A stretch of DNA of 64,000 nt from Legionella santicrucis (GCF_001468135.1 NZ_LNYU01000054.1:153086-217085), one strand, 5' to 3'; shown: positions 43,694-53,429, numbered from the stretch's first letter. A program made the numbers and translations. Notes: generated from the sequence alone by a model not told the origin.

Positions 43694-44497
43694 TGTAAAG
43701 CAACAACTCAATGAATGTCTTGAGGTACTAACAAAGATTTTAGGCGCAGAGCTTTTGGGAGTTATCTTTATGGTTCTTATCTTATAGGTGGTTTGCAAAA
43801 ATACAGTGACATTGATTTATTTGTTGTAACAAATCGTACCACAACGTCAAAAGAAAAGATGGAGTTGACTAACCATCTACTCCAAATATCAGGCATTTAC
43901 ATGAAAAGTACGAAGCCACCTATAGAAATGACCCTTGTGGAAAGGGTCGCAATTAATCCTTGGATTTATCCACCCCTTTTTGATTTCCAATATGGCGAAT
44001 GGCTTCGCTCATCATTTGAAATGGGAAATTTTGAACCATGGTCTGATCGTGCAATGCCGGATCTTGCGCTGATTATCACGCAGGTCTTATTGAAGAGTCA
44101 TACATTGATGGGGGAAAGCCCTAAGCAACTATTAGACCCGGTCCCATATAGCGACTTTATAAACGCGATGCTTCATGATCTTGATAGACTTTCAGCGGAA
44201 CTTGAACAGGACACTCGAAATGTATTACTAACCTATGCACGGATTTGGAGTACATTAGAAACTAATGAGATTCGATCGAAACCTATAGCAGCAGATTGGG
44301 TGATTGATCGTCTACCTAAAATGTATCAGCCCGTGATGAACAGAGCGAAACACATATGCATTGGTTTGGAAGATGAATATTGGGATGATATTAATGTGCT
44401 TGTAAAACCCTGTGCTGATTTTATATTAAGTAGAATTATCGATCAAAAGTTATCAATAAATCTAAAAGATCCTTGCGCCTTAATAAGGCTAACCTAG
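43677..44497 (+). pseudogene. AadA/ANT(9)-like aminoglycoside nucleotidyltransferase, frameshifted
   Basis: From ATG 43677 (or 43674) the protein reads to LGAELLGV, then the frame breaks; from ~43764 the next frame continues as YLYGSYLIGGLQKYSDIDLFVV, the NTase active site. One missing T near 43763 explains it. The rest is intact and typical of streptomycin/spectinomycin adenylyltransferases (LDPVPYSDFINAML, DTRNVLLTYARIWSTL, PIAADWVIDRLP). Overlaps the HEPN-like gene end. Confidence 0.85.
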
Positions 44498-45297
44498 ATA
44501 GCGGGGCAGGAGATTATATTTGCCATTAGTATTATTTCAGTAAGGTTCATTCAGTCATTTCCAGGTATTCTGCTACATTGCTACACGATCATCAAATCAT
44601 TCAAACCATCCAGATGAAATTATCTATGAAATCATAGAGTAATGCATTTTTTCTGTTACAAATTCGATCAATTATTTGTAGCAAAAAATTGCTACTATAT
44701 TGCTACGCCATGCTACATTTCAAATGCTGAAAAAACACATCCCGAAATATACAAAAGAGGATGTCATGAGGAGTGGTCTGAGTTATCTGGTGTTGCTTAT
44801 TTTTGTACGCCGCCATTTTTTGTAAAGAGTTCCTAATTTAAAATATTCTTATATAAAAAAGGAAAATGATAAAAAATGAAATAGCACGTGCATTTTATTT
44901 TTGGTTGCAATATGTAGCAAATAGTAGTGTCTATGTAGCATGGTTATTGCTACATATTTGTGGGGTATCTTGATGCAGGGATAGTGATATAATCCTTTTA
45001 CACAGGCAACTTACAAGGCAATATAGATCTTTCATCAATAAGATGTAGCAAATGTAGCGATATATGGAAACCTCTCAGAGGTGATGCGCGATCAGCTAAA
45101 TATTGAGTATCCATCAAAAGGGACATTGATAAACTAAGAAAAATTATTGATATCAGGATTATGAGTGAGAAAAAACATAAATTATTTAGGTTACAATAAA
45201 AATATATTCATCTTAATAATTGTATTGAGAAAAGAAAATACTATTCATTAATAGAACATGAAAGTTATCTGATAACAGAATGTAACTTAAAATTTAT
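44498..45297. other. 800-bp gene-free region
   Basis: No convincing gene. A 64-codon frame at 44642-44836 has no ribosome site and is made partly of the TGCTAC repeats, so it is not called. The region carries 11 TGTAGC/GCTACA cores, listed separately. The right end (45100-45297) is AT-rich without visible motif. Confidence 0.6.
44571..45059. repeat. Cluster of TGTAGCA / TGCTACA repeats
   Basis: The 7-mer occurs perfectly eight times: TGCTACA at 44571, 44579, 44711, 44948 and TGTAGCA at 44677, 44913, 44934, 45044. Three more copies differ only in the last base (44690, 44701, 45053). Orientations are mixed, several form inverted pairs (44677/44690, 44934/44948). Under one copy would be expected by chance in this length. 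Could be a protein-binding array (secondary origin, centromere or operator). Confidence 0.7.
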
Positions 45298-45810
45298 ATG
45301 GTCAATAGCATGTCAACTAAGATTGAAACAGCTCGAATGATTTTGCGTTTAATTAACGAAGATGATTTAAAAGAGGTTGCTGAACTTAATTCTGATCCAG
45401 AAGTAAGGAAATTTTTTCCTGATGGAGTCCAAGACACAGATCAAACTGCGAAAAGAATAAAAGAATTCGTTAGTTTTTATAAAGAAAAAGGACTTCCTTG
45501 TTTTGTTATTTTTGATAATTCTTTAAAAGAGTTCATAGGACGTTGTGGATTTGGTCCAATTGAAACCGGAGAAATAGAAGTAGGTTATCTGTTGCATAAA
45601 AAATTTTGGGGGAAAGGATATGCTTCAGAGGCCTTGGAAGCACTATTGAAATGGGCTAGTACAAATATCGACTCAGAATATATTATTGCTTTTGCACCAG
45701 AAGGTCATATTGCGTCACAACGTGTTATGGAAAAGTGTGGTATGGAATATTACAAAGATGGGTATGGCCATGGTGTTATGTGCAAATTCTATCGTATGAA
45801 AAATAAATAG
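45298..45810 (+). CDS. RimJ/RimL-type GNAT acetyltransferase
   Basis: 170 aa: ETARMILRLINEDDL, EIEVGYLLHKKFWGKGYASEALEALL, HIASQRVMEKCGM. ATG 45310 is an equally good start; neither has a strong ribosome site. Confidence 0.85.
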   Translation: MVNSMSTKIETARMILRLINEDDLKEVAELNSDPEVRKFFPDGVQDTDQTAKRIKEFVSFYKEKGLPCFVIFDNSLKEFIGRCGFGPIETGEIEVGYLLHKKFWGKGYASEALEALLKWASTNIDSEYIIAFAPEGHIASQRVMEKCGMEYYKDGYGHGVMCKFYRMKNK

Positions 45811-45955
45811 CATTATGCAGTACAAGAAATTGAGATTTACCAATAAGAGTTGATAGTTTATAGAACCTTATGGAATGTAAAAATATTGGATTCCTTCCTG
45901 CTAAAAGGTGGGGAAATGAAGAATAAAAATCGCAATGTAATTAAGGTATAATTTA

Positions 45956-46087
45956 ATGGAATTAACACAGCAAAAACGGCTTCTATCGCATGTAATTTCT
46001 CCAGAAAAAATGGAACATATAATTCAAAAAATTACTGAGAGAATCAAATGCGAAGGAGATAAACCCTCGTTTTTGTTACTGAATTAA
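45956..46087 (+). CDS. 43-aa open frame, possible gene remnant
   Basis: MELTQQKRLLSHVISPEKME... preceded by AAGG at 9 bp. Helical, charged, no recognised domain. Its abrupt stop in a region of broken genes suggests the 5' piece of a longer lost gene. The rest of 45811-46176 shows nothing. Confidence 0.35.
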   Translation: MELTQQKRLLSHVISPEKMEHIIQKITERIKCEGDKPSFLLLN

Positions 46088-46194
46088 TGTTTCATAAAAG
46101 AAGTAACAAAATGTCATTACAATAATAAATATGTATTTTTAAAAAATGACAAAAATTGATGTAATTACTAGTAGTTATGGGGAGTTATTCAAAA

Positions 46195-46668
46195 ATGGCG
46201 TTTAGAATTAGGAATTTTATTGTTGGAGATGAAGTAGAAATTTATAAACTATTTCATGATGCAGTTCATTCTATTAACTCTAAAGATTATGATGAAGTGC
46301 AGCTAAATACATGGGCTCCGAAGGAAGCTGATTTGGAAAAATGGAGAGAGTCTTTAGAAAGAAATTATACTCTTGTGGCTGTAGAAGAACAAACAAACGT
46401 GATTGTTGGCTTTGCTGATTTAGAGAAAAATGGACATATTGACCGTGGATATGTTAATAAAGATTATCAAGCAAGAGGTGTTGGTCTTGCTCTTCTCAAA
46501 GCATTAGAACAAAAAGCTATTGAGTTAGGGATGAAAGAGCTATATGCGGATGTGAGCATCACGGCAAAGAAATTCTTGGAATTCAAAGGATATGTCACTG
46601 AAAAAGAACAAACTGTCTCTATAAACGGCGTAAAGTTTATTAATTATTTAATGAGGAAAAAACTATAA
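46195..46668 (+). CDS. GNAT acetyltransferase
   Basis: ATG 46195 is preferred to 46177 because GGGGAG precedes it and it gives MAFRIRNFIVGDEVEIYKLF, a normal GNAT start. DRGYVNKDYQARGVGLALLKALE is the acetyl-CoA motif; VSITAKKFLEFKGY is motif B. ~157 aa. Confidence 0.85.
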   Translation: MAFRIRNFIVGDEVEIYKLFHDAVHSINSKDYDEVQLNTWAPKEADLEKWRESLERNYTLVAVEEQTNVIVGFADLEKNGHIDRGYVNKDYQARGVGLALLKALEQKAIELGMKELYADVSITAKKFLEFKGYVTEKEQTVSINGVKFINYLMRKKL

Positions 46669-46764
46669 GCAAGTGATGGAAAAATGCAGATTCTTACCAC
46701 CGCCGATGAGAGAAAAAAATATTTTTATTAATATTAATACTGACATGGTTAATTAAACTGAGAT

Positions 46765-47055
46765 TTGATAACTTTTTACCAGGATCGGGGCCGTACCCCA
46801 ACTTTAACCGATCATGTACGTAGTAGGTGTGGCGAAGTCAGAACACTTGGTGTTTCACCTCATTATAGAGGACAGGGTATTGGAAAGATCTTACTTCCCT
46901 ATAGCTTAAATTATTTTTCAGATAAAAACTACCAAAACTGTTATCGGACTGTTGCGACACAAAATAATAGCGCGCTTCGTATCTATCAAAACCTTGGTTT
47001 TTCAATTGCAAAGCATTTTCAAGTTTACTGTTGGAAATTTCTTAACAATAGTTAA
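46765..47055 (+). pseudogene. GNAT fragment (C-terminal half)
   Basis: Begins at a TTG; only the second half of a GNAT is present (VRTLGVSPHYRGQGIGKILL, NNSALRIYQNLGFSI). The N-terminal strands are missing and the first ~20 residues are not GNAT-like. Probably the 3' remnant of a deleted gene. Confidence 0.65.
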
Positions 47056-47141
47056 ACCTCAGGTTTGGGGCTAGTCTAGCGAATTGTAAAAAGACCTAAA
47101 GAGAAATAGAAGTTTTTTAGTAAGTAATCGTTCATCATTGT

Positions 47142-47453
47142 TTATATCATCTCAACCCGAAACGCTTGATAAGAGGGTGATTCATAGGGATGAGCTTTCT
47201 TTAAGGCTGCAACAGCAGCTTTGATTTGCTCTTCAGTACAGATAATTTCTACTTTATATTCAGGCACTCTCTCAAGTTGATTGATTGTTCCAATAAAAGC
47301 ATGGCTGCCAGGTAATGGCATAAACTGCCCCTCGCCTAATGTTTGCCACGCACAATGCTGATAATGATCCACACTTCCTGCCCCTGTATCAAAAATAGCA
47401 TTTTTAACAATTTCTAAATGTGTTTCTGGAACACAAAAACAAAGCATGTACAT
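47142..47453 (-). CDS. YqfO/NIF3 C-terminal-domain-like (CutA-like) protein
   Basis: ATG 47453 preferred (GGTGAT upstream) over 47489. ~103 aa: MLCFCVPETHLEIVKNAIFDTGAGSVDHYQHCAWQ and PGSHAFIG, ending KKAHPYESPSYQAFRV. This ferredoxin-like insert domain of NIF3/YqfO is also found alone. Function unknown. Follows the PdxH-like gene by 8 bp. Confidence 0.78.
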   Translation of the reverse strand: MYMLCFCVPETHLEIVKNAIFDTGAGSVDHYQHCAWQTLGEGQFMPLPGSHAFIGTINQLERVPEYKVEIICTEEQIKAAVAALKKAHPYESPSYQAFRVEMI

Positions 47454-47461
47454 GATATCAC

Positions 47462-48037
47462 CTATGGGGAAATTAATTCTGTTTTCCAAGAGTTGCTTAT
47501 CTTCGTATAACGAATTACCTCAGAAAAAGAAATGGAGCCGACTGTGTAAAAAATCCATGTTTTTGGGATGAAGCGGAAGCCAAAATAATCCTCACTCATA
47601 GGGATAGAAAGGCTTGCAAATTGATCACTCAATTCTTTTTTCCTTGTTTCCAATTGGCCTAAATCTTTAATGACAAGACCTGAAGTAGGGGCATAAGCAG
47701 AAAATCTTAATTGGCGTTCACGAGGAAGAGTTCTCCAAAAAGCTTCATTTTCTTCTTGGGAAATGGGTATTGCTGTTCCTTCTAAAATAACTTGTCGGCT
47801 CTGCATTGCAAATAAAAAATTTAAACAGGATTTAGGGTTATTTAATAATTCAGCAACCTTGCGTGTTTTTTGTTGAGTAAAAAATAATAGACTCTCGGTT
47901 TCAATTTCGCGAATGGCCACCACTCGACTATGAGGATCACCTAAGCTGCTACAAGTGCTTAAAACAGCACAGAAAGGATCCTCAATCCCTCGTTCTTTTT
48001 CCTTGTTCAACCATTCTTTTAGCATGTCAAAGGGCAC
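47462..48037 (-). CDS. Pyridoxamine-5'-phosphate-oxidase family protein
   Basis: 191 aa FMN-binding split barrel: DPHSRVVAIREIETESLLFFTQQKTRKVAELL, SRQVILEGTAI, and EAFWRTLPRERQLRFSAY as in PdxH relatives. The canonical PdxH C-terminus is altered, so the substrate may not be PNP. Confidence 0.82.
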   Translation of the reverse strand: MPFDMLKEWLNKEKERGIEDPFCAVLSTCSSLGDPHSRVVAIREIETESLLFFTQQKTRKVAELLNNPKSCLNFLFAMQSRQVILEGTAIPISQEENEAFWRTLPRERQLRFSAYAPTSGLVIKDLGQLETRKKELSDQFASLSIPMSEDYFGFRFIPKTWIFYTVGSISFSEVIRYTKISNSWKTELISP

Positions 48038-48086
48038 AAATTTCTCCTGTTAATTGGTGTACTATGGTTAATGTATCAAGTTGAAC

Positions 48087-49589
48087 TTATACTTTGAATG
48101 CACGAGGGTTCACTTCCACCATCGTTTTTGAACCTGATTTTACAATGCGTATTTGATTGTGTTCCACTAATAATTCAACTGCATGGTCGCGTTTTATTTT
48201 ATCTCGCAACGGACTTAATTGTTGAATGGTTCGTAACGTTGTTGAACTAATATTCTTTTCAATAAACCAGCCCATAAGTTTTAGGGCATCGGAAAACTGC
48301 AAAGAAACGGTTTCGGTAGGCATAATTCGCCGTGCTTCTTGCAAATGCCAATTAATTATTTCAATAGCATTTTCGGTATGCTCTACACTAATATCCCCAT
48401 CGCGTCCTTCAAAGAGATGAAAAAGTGCTGCAAGCCGCGCTGTATTTTCAGCCGCTTTTGATGCGAAATCAACGATATCGACCCACTGGCCTTGAGGTTT
48501 TAACCCTGCTTCTACCGCATTAAAAAATAAAATCCATTGTTGTTTTGCGGCCATACTCATTTTCAACAATGGAAGTTGAATACAACCTTGATGGCTTAAT
48601 TGTTCTGACTGATTTAAGCAGGCAGTGACGCGTTGGTCATAATAGGTTAGAGAATGCAAAGAAGCAGGCGGTTCTTGGTAAAATCGATTTCCCATACTAT
48701 TGGCAGGATAAGCCATGAGACAACGAGCTAAAAAACCGCTTTGTCGACTGATACCCGAAGCTTGCTTGGTAAGTTGTTGTAAGATAAGCGGTTGCATCAT
48801 CAAGTTAAGTGTTAAGCGCCGATTTTCAATGGTAAATCCTTGCGTTGTTTTACGATGCGCGGTGAATGTCTTACCGTCCCACAAACGATTAAGCAAAGCT
48901 ACAAAACGAGTCGGATTACCTTGCATGCTATGGCTACCTAAGATGATGCCTGCCTCATCAGACCAAAGGGAAGCGGAAGGCCAACCTTGAGCCAAATGAA
49001 TGGCCAGTGCCTCTTGGGTCGCATCTTCAAAATAAAGAGTGGGTTGCAAAGGAATTTCCGGCTCTTGATGAATTAATTCATCAAGCATTTCTTTGGCATA
49101 ATCAGAATCTTCCCCCGTATAAGTTGCACGTTTGATTTGAGAGAATAAACTATCTTTTTCCATTTGCCATACTTGATGTTGCGTTAGTGCTGATAACACT
49201 TCAGGCTCGCGCCTTTTACGAATCAATGTCTCCCAGTGACGCGCTGCTTTCGAAAAAACATTATCTGCAGCAGTTTTTCGGGTGCCAGAGCCGCTGGCAA
49301 TTAAAAAATAAAGTGATACTGGACTAATTAAATAGTTGTCTCGCGCCACATTAGCAAGTGATTGGCATGATAGTGACATATTAGCCAAGGCGCTGCATGC
49401 AATCAAAGGCAGGGGTTGCTGTCCATATTGTTGATAGTCGATTACGGCTTTTCTTACAATTGGGGGAAGTGCCTCAACTGGATAAGGACAGTCAGGGGCT
49501 AAGATTGGAGAAAGTGGAATAGGTTGTCCCCATCCGACATTTTGGTGGACATTATTTTTGATCTCTAATTCATTCTGTTCAATAGTCAT
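48087..49589 (-). CDS. DUF3987 (YfjI-type) protein
   Basis: 500 aa. DUF3987 features: PVEALPPIVRKAV near the N-terminus, P-loop-like IASGSGTRKTAADNVF (a deviant Walker A), LYFEDATQEALAIHLAQGWPSASLWSDEAG, and LMMQPLILQQL. These helicase-like proteins are common on phages and integrative or plasmid DNA, often with primase domains, absent here. Role in replication of the element is likely but unproven. Confidence 0.83.
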   Translation of the reverse strand: MTIEQNELEIKNNVHQNVGWGQPIPLSPILAPDCPYPVEALPPIVRKAVIDYQQYGQQPLPLIACSALANMSLSCQSLANVARDNYLISPVSLYFLIASGSGTRKTAADNVFSKAARHWETLIRKRREPEVLSALTQHQVWQMEKDSLFSQIKRATYTGEDSDYAKEMLDELIHQEPEIPLQPTLYFEDATQEALAIHLAQGWPSASLWSDEAGIILGSHSMQGNPTRFVALLNRLWDGKTFTAHRKTTQGFTIENRRLTLNLMMQPLILQQLTKQASGISRQSGFLARCLMAYPANSMGNRFYQEPPASLHSLTYYDQRVTACLNQSEQLSHQGCIQLPLLKMSMAAKQQWILFFNAVEAGLKPQGQWVDIVDFASKAAENTARLAALFHLFEGRDGDISVEHTENAIEIINWHLQEARRIMPTETVSLQFSDALKLMGWFIEKNISSTTLRTIQQLSPLRDKIKRDHAVELLVEHNQIRIVKSGSKTMVEVNPRAFKV

Positions 49590-49731
49590 TGTGTTAGAAG
49601 ATGAAGTTTTGGTTTCTGATTTTACCAGTAGCGTCTGTATGATGTAAAATTAGTGGCCTGGAATACAATATAGATGTCCTTTTATTATTGAGCATGAGAT
49701 TTGAAGACGCTTTGATAAGTTTCTTTCCATT

Positions 49732-50898
49732 TTATCCTGGACAAAGTCGATTTTTTTGAGCAACCCAAACCGTTGCTTCTCCACACTCTGGGCCCCTAAC
49801 GTTATGTACAAGGATTTTAAAATGGCACTCTAGAAGGATTTGAGTATATTCTTCGGAAGAAAGGGAGGCATGATATAAATCATATCCTCCATTATCACCC
49901 CAAACTTCTCCATACTCCGGTCCGGAAGTAAATATTAATAAACCATTTTGCTCCACTAAAGAGGCAAGGGATTTTAATGTTTTTCGTTGATCGTCATGAG
50001 GTAAGTGAAAGAAACTATGCCAGGCAATGACTGCATCGAATTTCTCTTGCAAATCTAAAGCCCTCATATCAGCAAGTAGCCATTTTGCATTTGGGAATCT
50101 TTTTTTGCATTGCTCAATCATTTTTTTACTTGCATCAATGCCTGTTACTTTATACCCTTGTTTCATTAAAAATTGGGCTATGGGTTCGCCCGTGCCACAG
50201 CCAACATCTAAAATAGTTCCTTTGGATGGAATCTGATTTTGTAGTAGTTCCAAATAAAATTGCTCCATTTTGAGCTCTTTATTGCGGTGACTATCAAACC
50301 ACTCAGAAATTTCATCATAAATAAGGTAGACGTTGTTTTTATTTCTTTTCTTGATTGAGGGATTAGTTCGATATTTCAATTGAACAAAGCCACCGCCAAT
50401 ACATTTAGTTTCAATATGCTCCAGTTCGATGTCTTGTGCCAAAGGTCCAAATAACGAACGCCCAGAGCCGAGCAACACTGGTGCAATGGTTATTGTTAAT
50501 TCATGTATTAAATGCGCGGCTATAAAATTCTGGACAGTTATACCGCCATCAATATAAAGATGTTTAAACCCTTCATCAGTTAAGCGCTTCACGAGCTCAA
50601 TAGGTGTTTCGGAGGAGGTTGAAACATGTTTTAAATGAACAGGAATTTTTATGGGTTTGCTGCTCATCACTACAACTGGAAGCTCACCATAAGGCCAAGG
50701 ATTAAATGATAATACTTTCTCAAAAGAATGCCTACCCATAATGAGTCCATCGACCGTAGATATGAACTCTTTATAACCACCATCCTCACCAGATGGCACA
50801 AGCTCATTTGCTTTGGTTAGCCAATCAATAGAACCATCATCTCTTGCAATAAAACCATTAAGACTTGTAGCAATAAAAACAGAACACTTAGCAAGCAT
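49732..50898 (-). CDS. Fusion: dihydrofolate-reductase-like (RibD C-terminal) domain + SAM methyltransferase
   Basis: 388 aa. Residues 1-~180: DHFR/RibD_C fold (KCSVFIATSLNGFIARDDGSIDWL, DGLIMGRHSFEKVL, LYIDGGITVQNFI, TIAPVLLGSGRSLF). Residues ~195-385: class I methyltransferase (ILDVGCGTGEPIAQFL, VTGIDASKKMIEQ, FDAVIAWHSFFHL). An internal methionine near the second domain suggests past separate genes. Many RibD_C-type proteins are uncharacterised reductases. Confidence 0.85.
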   Translation of the reverse strand: MLAKCSVFIATSLNGFIARDDGSIDWLTKANELVPSGEDGGYKEFISTVDGLIMGRHSFEKVLSFNPWPYGELPVVVMSSKPIKIPVHLKHVSTSSETPIELVKRLTDEGFKHLYIDGGITVQNFIAAHLIHELTITIAPVLLGSGRSLFGPLAQDIELEHIETKCIGGGFVQLKYRTNPSIKKRNKNNVYLIYDEISEWFDSHRNKELKMEQFYLELLQNQIPSKGTILDVGCGTGEPIAQFLMKQGYKVTGIDASKKMIEQCKKRFPNAKWLLADMRALDLQEKFDAVIAWHSFFHLPHDDQRKTLKSLASLVEQNGLLIFTSGPEYGEVWGDNGGYDLYHASLSSEEYTQILLECHFKILVHNVRGPECGEATVWVAQKNRLCPG

Positions 50899-50936
50899 AA
50901 TCGTTTATCCTTTGTATACAGACTTATTGATTGAGT

Positions 50937-51842
50937 TCAGAGTCGATTCTTTTTGAAGTCAGATGAAGACTCTAGAAGTCCTAAACTTAAAGCTCCTGGA
51001 AAAACAGTATCATGATCCATATTATTTAGAACATTAAAAGCAGTGCTTAAATTCCTGTGAGGCTTGCTCATGATGGTTTCATTCAATAACTTTAAATCAT
51101 CTATCATTTGGTAATCGCCTTTATTTTCTTGGTCGCCGATAATAAAGCAAACACGAGTATTTTCTTCAAGATTAAAATTTTGCTTTTTTTGAGCTGCTTT
51201 TAGCACCAAATGATTATCATACCAGAGAGAGGGGCTAACGATAATGTAACGATTAAATATTCCAGGATGGTGGACTAATAAATATACCCCAAATAATCCA
51301 CCGTAAGAATGACCGACAAAAGTAGCGGTTTTATTAACTCTATATGTCTGGTGAAGATATGGAATAAGTTCTGAATGAATAAATCGATAAAATGATTCGG
51401 CACCACCCGAGTATTTTTGATATTCAGCTCCATATCCTCCTGATCCAACATAACTTGGTGTGTAATCTCTGGTTCTATTTTTCTTATACTCATTAGGATT
51501 TGCATAAGCTATCCCAACAATAATGGAGTCGTTGATTCTATTTCGGTCAGATAAATGCTCACTAATTTGTTTGGCTAATGCAAAGCTGTAATCAGCATCT
51601 AATAAGTAAATAGTTGGATAGTCTTTTTTGTTAGAATCATATTCTTTGGGGAGACTAATATATAAGTTATATTTGATTCCATTGATCTTTGAAGGAAACT
51701 CTTTGGTTAACGTATGATGTAAGCTAAATGTATTCGTGTATTTTTCCTCTAGCGGATTACTTTGTATCTTCGTCGATATGCTGGCTGCTGCCATAAGGCT
51801 TAAGGAAGATATTAAAATGAACAAGGTGAACATTTTTTTCAT
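50937..51842 (-). CDS. Secreted alpha/beta hydrolase (esterase D/IroE-like)
   Basis: 301 aa with an N-terminal signal peptide (~1-20). Nucleophile elbow FVGHSYGGLFGVYLL, His likely in NNMDHDTVFPGAL. YNLYISLPKEYDSNKKDYPTIYLLDAD is typical of the COG2819 group. Last gene of the bla operon, 3 bp after the deacetylase-hydrolase fusion. Would act in the periplasm on an ester or lactone. Confidence 0.85.
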   Translation of the reverse strand: MKKMFTLFILISSLSLMAAASISTKIQSNPLEEKYTNTFSLHHTLTKEFPSKINGIKYNLYISLPKEYDSNKKDYPTIYLLDADYSFALAKQISEHLSDRNRINDSIIVGIAYANPNEYKKNRTRDYTPSYVGSGGYGAEYQKYSGGAESFYRFIHSELIPYLHQTYRVNKTATFVGHSYGGLFGVYLLVHHPGIFNRYIIVSPSLWYDNHLVLKAAQKKQNFNLEENTRVCFIIGDQENKGDYQMIDDLKLLNETIMSKPHRNLSTAFNVLNNMDHDTVFPGALSLGLLESSSDFKKNRL

Positions 51843-51845
51843 AAA

Positions 51846-53426
51846 CTAGCCTCGCAAAGACTTTAAAATAAGAGCATTCATTTGTTTCTGAATTACCTCA
51901 GGCCCACGGTCACATAAATCAATATGTTTGGCTTCAGGTAGTGGAATAATTGTTATGGCTAATTGTTTTAACGACTCTTGAGAAGGCAGTACGCCTTCAT
52001 CTGCCTTAGTATCATTTCCACGCAGCGATAAAATAGGTGTTAGCCCGGTACGTGGAAAAGGCATGCGCAAGCTATCCAATGATATAATTTTTTTCACAAA
52101 TTGAGGATGGTTTCTTGCAAACAACATGGCAATATCACCACCATTCGAATGACCAATTAATGTCACTTTAGACAAGTTTAAACTGGGGTTGATCCGGCTA
52201 AGCTCTTTGATTACGTAAAGTATATTGGTACTTCCTCGTTCCCATAAGGGTTTGCGTCGCTCAAATAAATTGCCAGTTTGAGCTAATGGGGGATCTGATT
52301 TTAGATCATGCTGGATGCTTACAACAAAATAACCGTTTGCAGCAAGTGCATTGGCTAAGAATGAATATTCAGTATCGCGTACAGTGTATCCATGATTAAT
52401 GATGGCAACGGGTAGTTTAATAATACCAGCATTTGCTTTCCCCTGTGATTCATTACTCACATAAATTTTAACTGGAATAAGTCGTTTGCGATCTTTATCA
52501 TAAAATTTAATGGTCTTAGTTGAGATAAATGGATTGTTATCAGGCTCTGGATCCTGAGACCAATCAACCACTTTCCCGCGGGTAAAATCCCATCTATAAA
52601 GCCAAGAAACCCCAAAATGGGCATAGTAAGAATCAGCGGATAGATAGGCTTTATCCTGTAGTGCATCATCTAGGCTGATAAAATGATAACCGTATTCTTG
52701 GGCTATAGTTAAGAGTGATTCAATGGCTAATGAATTAACAAGATTGGCATGAAGTAGCCAAATCTGATTAATATTTCTACCAAACATTTGTTTAGATGCG
52801 CTTTCATAAAAGGCAAATTTAGCACGTGTATGTTTCAAGTAACTTTGAATGATTTTGTCTTTATTTTGAGGAAACTCATGTAATTGTTGGTTAAATTTCC
52901 AATCGTCAGTGTCTATAGTAACTGGAGCAACTAGGTATCCTTCATGTTTTAAAAACGACTCAAATTGAGAGCGAATCTTGAATGTTTCACCTGTATCAAG
53001 GTAGGGGTGCCTAAAGTAACGGTACTCTCTACCTGCACTTTGCATTAATTGTTTGGATATTTTAGAGCCATTAGTCACTTCGGCTTTAAATTGCTTGGTT
53101 GTGATGCTACTTAAGGACAGATGCGAATAAGTATGATTTCCCAAATCAAATCCGTTATCCACCCATAATTTTAGGAGATTTATTTTTTCTTGAGTTTCAT
53201 TAGTGCGGTAGAGTTTCCCTTCATTCACAAATCCAATTGCAGGTACTCTATATTTGATAAGCGCATTTACTATTTGCTGATTTATTTGAGCTTGTTCCTC
53301 TATAGATTCTTCGATTGAAGCAGGTAAATCATCAAAAGTAATTGCTATTTCACTGGCGTAACCAAAAGCTTGATAGCAAAATAGGAATAGAGCTTGTGCT
53401 ATTAATAAAGAAATGTTGGATTTCAT
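51846..53426 (-). CDS. Fusion: polysaccharide deacetylase + alpha/beta hydrolase, secreted
   Basis: 526 aa with signal peptide (~1-24). Residues ~26-275: NodB-type deacetylase with IAITFDDLPA (catalytic Asp), HTYSHLSL (metal HxxxH) and YFRHPYLDTG. Residues ~310-525: alpha/beta hydrolase, nucleophile in LIGHSNGGDIAM and His in EAKHIDLCDRG. Sits 3 bp from the OXA gene and from the esterase gene. A cell-wall-directed role beside a beta-lactamase is an inference. Confidence 0.85.
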   Translation of the reverse strand: MKSNISLLIAQALFLFCYQAFGYASEIAITFDDLPASIEESIEEQAQINQQIVNALIKYRVPAIGFVNEGKLYRTNETQEKINLLKLWVDNGFDLGNHTYSHLSLSSITTKQFKAEVTNGSKISKQLMQSAGREYRYFRHPYLDTGETFKIRSQFESFLKHEGYLVAPVTIDTDDWKFNQQLHEFPQNKDKIIQSYLKHTRAKFAFYESASKQMFGRNINQIWLLHANLVNSLAIESLLTIAQEYGYHFISLDDALQDKAYLSADSYYAHFGVSWLYRWDFTRGKVVDWSQDPEPDNNPFISTKTIKFYDKDRKRLIPVKIYVSNESQGKANAGIIKLPVAIINHGYTVRDTEYSFLANALAANGYFVVSIQHDLKSDPPLAQTGNLFERRKPLWERGSTNILYVIKELSRINPSLNLSKVTLIGHSNGGDIAMLFARNHPQFVKKIISLDSLRMPFPRTGLTPILSLRGNDTKADEGVLPSQESLKQLAITIIPLPEAKHIDLCDRGPEVIQKQMNALILKSLRG

Positions 53427-53429
53427 GTA

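Noticed and set aside
44642..44836. 64-codon open frame between the aadA-like pseudogene and the GNAT at 45298
   Set aside because: No ribosome site, odd composition, and partly made of the TGCTAC repeats.
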